Of a stretch of 47,062 nt of DNA, positions 43,252 to 47,062 are shown piece after piece. Source of the stretch: Firmicutes bacterium UBA5493 (lineage in GTDB: Bacteria; Bacillota; Limnochordia; Darwinibacteriales; Darwinibacteriaceae). The notes below the pieces were generated by a model. The model saw only the letters and a program-made list of their open reading frames with translations. It had not been told where the DNA came from and searched no databases. The translations under genes were made by a program, and so were the position numbers. Each line of letters begins with the position of its first letter. Within the stretch, counting starts at the first letter, position 1. The stretch lies in NCBI GenBank assembly GCA_002424045.1, contig DIPH01000019.1, positions 1 to 47,062 of the forward strand, written 5' to 3'.

Positions 43252-44139
43252 CTAACCGATTTTCCCCAGGAGACGCTGGATAAGCTGCTGTGTTCCGACC
43301 ATGATGATAAAGAGCAGAGTTGCCATGGCCGCTGCATAGCCCATTTCAAAACGGATATTTCCATAGTCCATAAGATGGGTAATTACAGTATGTCCCGCAT
43401 AGTCGGTGCTAGGGAAACCCACCAGGGATACAATATTCTTTCCCGCCGCAAAGGACGAAGTAATAGACATGATGGCCCCGAACATAAGTTGAGGACGCAT
43501 GGCGGGAAGGGTAATAAACCAAAGCTCTTGCCAGCGGTTGCCCACACCATCCAGGGCACCTGCCTCATACAGAGTTTCGTCAATACCCTGGAGCCCAGCG
43601 ATAAAGGCTAAAAACGATGTGCCCAAACTCATCCAGAGAGTTACCAAGATTGTCACCCACATCAAAGTATCGGGATTGGTGAGCCAGCGCACGGGTTCAT
43701 AGATGATCCCCCAGCGCAGCAAAAGGCCATTGACCCAGCCATAAGCATCACCGCTAAACAGGATGGTCCAAATCATAAAGACATTGCCCGAAATGGACGG
43801 GGCGTAAAAGAGCAAAGTCAAGAACGTCCGTACCGTGGGCCTTAGTTCGTGGATGAACCAGGCCAAAATCAGGCAGAGAAAATAGCTGACGGGACCAGTG
43901 ATAGAAGCAAAGAGCATGGTGTTCTTAACAGCAATCAGAAAGATGTCATCGGCAAAGAGAAGCTTGATGTAGTTGTTCCAACCAACCCAGATGGGGGGCT
44001 GGAGCATATTGTAGGAAGTGAAACTAAGAACGATGGAAATAATAACTGGAATCACGGTAAACGCCAGAAACAACAAGACATAAGGGGCGGCAAAAAGGTA
44101 GGAGATGCGCCACTTCTTCCAAAAAGCTTCCCCTCTCAC
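43252..44139 (-). CDS. Sugar ABC transporter permease, MalF-like (first set)
   Basis: This 295-residue permease starts WRISYLFAAPYVLLFLAFTVIPVIISIVLSFTSY, the normal MalF/UgpA-type beginning, and has the coupling loop YEAGALDGVGNRWQELWFITLPAMRP near residues 191-216. The start is GTG 44139 in a GTGA overlap with the giant binding-protein gene upstream, so expression of the two is coupled. There is no hairpin between them, unlike the other binding-protein/permease junctions in the window. Confidence 0.92.
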   Translation of the reverse strand: MRGEAFWKKWRISYLFAAPYVLLFLAFTVIPVIISIVLSFTSYNMLQPPIWVGWNNYIKLLFADDIFLIAVKNTMLFASITGPVSYFLCLILAWFIHELRPTVRTFLTLLFYAPSISGNVFMIWTILFSGDAYGWVNGLLLRWGIIYEPVRWLTNPDTLMWVTILVTLWMSLGTSFLAFIAGLQGIDETLYEAGALDGVGNRWQELWFITLPAMRPQLMFGAIMSITSSFAAGKNIVSLVGFPSTDYAGHTVITHLMDYGNIRFEMGYAAAMATLLFIIMVGTQQLIQRLLGKIG

Positions 44140-47009
44140 GGCCTGCTCCCCCCTTCCTCGTCTAACCCCAGCTCCGCCCGTTTCGAGCGGATTTCTTCAT
44201 TCATCACCCGATTGTAATCCAGGAGGGTCTCCCGAATGGGGGCCTGTTTTTCGACAATGCGGCGAAAAGCGTTATCCAAGTGCCGACCCACCATGTAACC
44301 GCCGGGAACTTCTGGCACTCCCTTCACCCAAGAAAGCTGTTCTTCTAGCTTGCGGTAGTCTTCCAGCGGCCAGGGCAAGTTTCTTAAAGTGGTAGGATTG
44401 GCCGTAGGATAGCGGGCGGCTTCACCCATGAGAGCTTCTAGATCTAGGGCATACCGGGTCTGGGTCTCGGCCTCGGACCACCATTTGAGAAACTCCCAGG
44501 AGGCCTCTGGATCCGAGGCGCTACTAAGGATTACACTGGCGGTACCGCTCGCGGGGACTGTGCGATCGATTATGCCATCGTCCCTCACAACTCCGGGCAC
44601 GGGAGCAAACCCCCACTCACCCCTCAGCTCTGGGGCGAAGACAGTCAAGGTATTGTACAAGGTGTAAGGAGCGATGACCAAGGGCATTTCGCCGAGGCGA
44701 AAACGGTTTTCCGCACTGTATTCCACCGGCAAATTATAGAGCTCATAGAGATCGGTCCAGAATTGAAAGGCTTCGAAGGCGGTCTGGGTGTGGAGATTGG
44801 TCTCTTCAGCGTCTTCCTGAAACAGGTCTACACCTTGCTGGTTGAGGAACATCAAAAAGGTTAACACTCCCTGGCTGGCCGAAAGACTGCCTCCTCCTGC
44901 AGGGGCTTCACCAATATTCCCTCCGACACTGCGATTGATCACCGTATAAGGCAGGCCAAAGTTCATGTTGTCTTTCTGAAGCTCGGGAATTATGTACAGT
45001 ACCTCATCCCAGCTTTGGGGAACCTCAAGCCCGAGCTCGTTTAAGATATCCTGTCGATAAAAGAGCATGAAAAAGGGAAGTTGCTCAGGGAGGGCAAACA
45101 CCCAGTCCCTGAAGGTAAAGGGTTCTAAAGCCGCAGGGTAAAAGCGTACGGCTATCTGGGGAAAGTCCGAGAATTCGGTTAGATCTACCACAGCTTCACG
45201 GAGTCCAAAGTTCATAGGCTGGCTGGGATCCACTCCTAAAGCTACATCGGGTCCCCTACCGGCTAGGGTAGCCTGGAGCAGGATATTCATGTTTACCAAT
45301 TCTAAGTCCACTCGAATCCCAGTTTGGGGAGTAAAACTGTCTTCAATAATGGTCTTGAGGGCCTGGGCCTGATCTCGCCCTGTACCAATCCAGACCTTAA
45401 TGGTGCGCTCTCCGGAAGTTTCTGGGTTACGATCTCCTAGGGCGCTGTAGTCATGGGTAAAGGAGGCGGCAAGCTTGGAGCATTCGTGCCTCACAGTCTG
45501 CCACAAAGTAGGGCTGGCTTCAGGAAGCTCCACATCTGGGCTGGCCACAAGGAGATAGTCAATTTGCAGGGGTTGCTCCATAGTCTGCAAAATCCAGGTC
45601 CCCAGGGCACTGAGATTATCGCGATACTCCTCGAGGCGAACTTGTATAGATTCAGGCGTCGCTGCCATACTTTCTAGTTGTAAAGCCAGATTGCGAACTG
45701 TGAGCATATGGCCACCCCGCTGCTGGGTGCCCTCTTCCAAGTGATCAGCAAGGTCGTGGAGGAGGGCTGCTTGTTCCGCCATGTGCACAAGGACTTCGGG
45801 AATACGCTCGGCTAATTGATAGTCACGCAAGGGATCGGGATCAGGAGAAATCACCATAATGATTCTCCGATAGATCGAGTTCAGCTCATAGAGGCTGGTT
45901 TCCACCGCCTGGACTAAAGCAGCCTGATCTCCTAGGACAACTTCTAGGGTTAGTTCATGGCGGCCCTCGGTGAGGTAGATAAGGTACGGCTCATTTTGAT
46001 GACCCAAGACCTTCATGTAATAACGGGTGGAATAGGGAAACTCGACCGCACAGAGTTCTGCAAAGGGTACTTCTCCGTCCATTAAGACCTTGCGGTTACT
46101 AGAGATACCCCGGCGAATATTCTGTTTGGCCTTGAAGGCAATTGTATAAAGTCCGGACTTTGGAACGGTAAATTCCCAGGTAATCCACTGACCGGGCTGG
46201 CTGAAGCGCCATCCTCCAATGGAGTTGAGGCGAATCTGGGCGGGATGGTAGGGTTCCATGGTGGGATCGCCAGTATCAGAAATGGCAAATAAGGTAGAAT
46301 GGGAGCGATAGAGTGCGTCTTCTCCCTGAATTTTTAGAAGGAAGCCGCGGGTTTCCTGGCTAGGCCAGCTCTCCTTCACTTTCTGGTACAAAGAGGGCTG
46401 GTTCACTTGACCAATCAGTAGCCTCTCAATTACGATGGGTTCTTGGTGAGCCACGAGACGAATTGCTGAGGGACCTTGGGGCAAGTAGAACAAGAATGGT
46501 TCTTGGGTATAGCCCCTAGAATCCACGAGAGGCTGGGTTCGCCCCATAGGATACTCCACTTGTGCTGGGCGAATCTCATTTCCCAGGCTGTCTTTAAGGG
46601 TAGGTCCTCCATCGCCAAAGGTGCGGTGAAAGATGAGATAGCGAGCCTCAGCAAAGGGACGTTCTCCGTTGATCAAAAGCTCCTGTTCCATACTGGCCCC
46701 GCGGCCTGGAGCTGCCAGATACATCAAGCTGATGTTGTATAGACCAGCCTCTGGCACATCGATCATCCATTGGATATAGCCTTCCTCTGCGATCAGAACG
46801 TTTCCATCAGCCAATTTAGAAGCATGATGGGCATTTGAGAAGTCACTCGCCAAAAGGGTAAGCTCTAGCTCTGGGCAGGGAGCTTGCGAAAAGCCTGCTA
46901 GATACTGGCGATAACCTAATTCACGGCATAAGGCTACGCCTGGACACAGTACCAGTAGGACTAGGATCCATAATGTAAGCACTGTCAGACTCGGTGCAAA
47001 GCGTTTCAC
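44136..47009 (-). CDS. Giant sugar-binding protein with two N-terminal CBM-like domains
   Basis: This 957-residue exported protein has a signal peptide (about residues 1-27) and then two similar beta-domains. Domain A (about 45-200) contains AGLYNISLMYLAAPGRGAS...INGERPFAEAR; domain B (about 220-355) contains SGLYTIAFKAKQNIRRGIS...MDGEVPFAELC. The shared GLY-I, R-G-S and E-PFAE pattern shows an internal duplication of a jelly-roll, CBM6/35-like fold. A helical linker (about 360-520) leads to a complete family-1 binding protein (about 530-940), with ATLAGRGPDVALGVDPSQPMNFG, FYRQDILNELGLEVPQSW and EFLKWWSEAETQ motifs. The start is GTG 47009 behind GGAAGG; a TTG at 47030 would include that site. 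It is the first gene seen of the long operon; the promoter may lie beyond the window. Confidence 0.88.
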   Translation of the reverse strand: MKRFAPSLTVLTLWILVLLVLCPGVALCRELGYRQYLAGFSQAPCPELELTLLASDFSNAHHASKLADGNVLIAEEGYIQWMIDVPEAGLYNISLMYLAAPGRGASMEQELLINGERPFAEARYLIFHRTFGDGGPTLKDSLGNEIRPAQVEYPMGRTQPLVDSRGYTQEPFLFYLPQGPSAIRLVAHQEPIVIERLLIGQVNQPSLYQKVKESWPSQETRGFLLKIQGEDALYRSHSTLFAISDTGDPTMEPYHPAQIRLNSIGGWRFSQPGQWITWEFTVPKSGLYTIAFKAKQNIRRGISSNRKVLMDGEVPFAELCAVEFPYSTRYYMKVLGHQNEPYLIYLTEGRHELTLEVVLGDQAALVQAVETSLYELNSIYRRIIMVISPDPDPLRDYQLAERIPEVLVHMAEQAALLHDLADHLEEGTQQRGGHMLTVRNLALQLESMAATPESIQVRLEEYRDNLSALGTWILQTMEQPLQIDYLLVASPDVELPEASPTLWQTVRHECSKLAASFTHDYSALGDRNPETSGERTIKVWIGTGRDQAQALKTIIEDSFTPQTGIRVDLELVNMNILLQATLAGRGPDVALGVDPSQPMNFGLREAVVDLTEFSDFPQIAVRFYPAALEPFTFRDWVFALPEQLPFFMLFYRQDILNELGLEVPQSWDEVLYIIPELQKDNMNFGLPYTVINRSVGGNIGEAPAGGGSLSASQGVLTFLMFLNQQGVDLFQEDAEETNLHTQTAFEAFQFWTDLYELYNLPVEYSAENRFRLGEMPLVIAPYTLYNTLTVFAPELRGEWGFAPVPGVVRDDGIIDRTVPASGTASVILSSASDPEASWEFLKWWSEAETQTRYALDLEALMGEAARYPTANPTTLRNLPWPLEDYRKLEEQLSWVKGVPEVPGGYMVGRHLDNAFRRIVEKQAPIRETLLDYNRVMNEEIRSKRAELGLDEEGGSRP

Positions 47010-47062
47010 GAGTGTCCCTTCCTTTCCCAAAGTTCAGGTTTTCAAAAGATGATTTTGTCCAT

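Noticed and set aside
42339..43364. Longer form of the MalG-like permease starting at 43364
   Set aside because: The extra 54 codons overlap the previous permease by over 100 bases and read as non-membrane nonsense; a good ribosome binding site supports GTG 43202.
1..47062. CRISPR array, tRNA or rRNA genes, insertion sequences, integrase or attachment sites
   Set aside because: I saw no regularly spaced repeats, no tRNA-like or rRNA-like stretches, and no transposase or integrase frames on either strand.

Overview
The window looks like a chromosomal segment from a low-to-mid GC bacterium of the Bacillota type. Most genes have AAGGAGG-like ribosome binding sites, TTG and GTG starts are frequent, genes are packed in long co-directional operons, and the gene content (DUF5696, NHL-YIP1 proteins, many MalFG-type transporters, ROK and LacI regulators) fits Clostridia/Limnochordia-like or Paenibacillus-like carbohydrate specialists. 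None of the five solute-binding proteins has a lipobox cysteine, which suggests a cell with a periplasm (a diderm Bacillota member). The exact taxon cannot be fixed from this sequence.

Region 1 (1-9709) is a defence-type island, mostly on the minus strand. It holds a Wadjet system in the order jetD-jetA-jetB-jetC: toprim nuclease, kleisin, KITE and SMC-like ATPase. jetC runs off the left edge. Upstream are a pRiA4b ORF-3-like gene with a small ORF directly in front of it, a short FUSC/ArAE-type membrane protein on the plus strand, and a RloB-like gene that has lost its catalytic core motifs.

Region 2 (9965-16798, plus strand) is a peptide-type ABC operon with a binding protein and two permeases but no ATPase, followed by an M81 (MlrC-like) metallopeptidase, CutC and a ROK repressor. 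Region 3 (16836-25724, minus strand) converges on it. It has its own strong promoter and encodes an M19 dipeptidase, a family-5 binding protein, DppBCDF, an Asp/Glu/hydantoin-type racemase and a second, closely similar M19 dipeptidase. This is probably an uptake and processing system for small peptides, possibly ones containing D-amino acids. Its ATPases could also serve region 2. The binding protein of region 3 reads as a circular permutation of the normal family-5 fold, which is the most unusual item in the window.

Region 4 (26010-32035, minus strand) is a GH127-type beta-L-arabinofuranosidase operon with a sugar ABC importer and a LacI repressor; two LacI-like operators lie just upstream of the first gene. 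Region 5 (32199-47009, minus strand) is a long operon of unknown purpose: a giant binding protein with two N-terminal CBM-like modules, MalF/MalG permeases, an NHL-repeat protein fused to a YIP1-type membrane domain, a large secreted DUF5696 protein, a second MalF/MalG/binding-protein set, and a secreted alpha-toroid-like protein. No ATPase is encoded for any of the sugar transporters, so a shared MsmX/UgpC-type ATPase elsewhere is expected. Four of the five binding-protein genes are followed at once by an RNA hairpin or terminator, a layout that would give binding protein in excess over permease.
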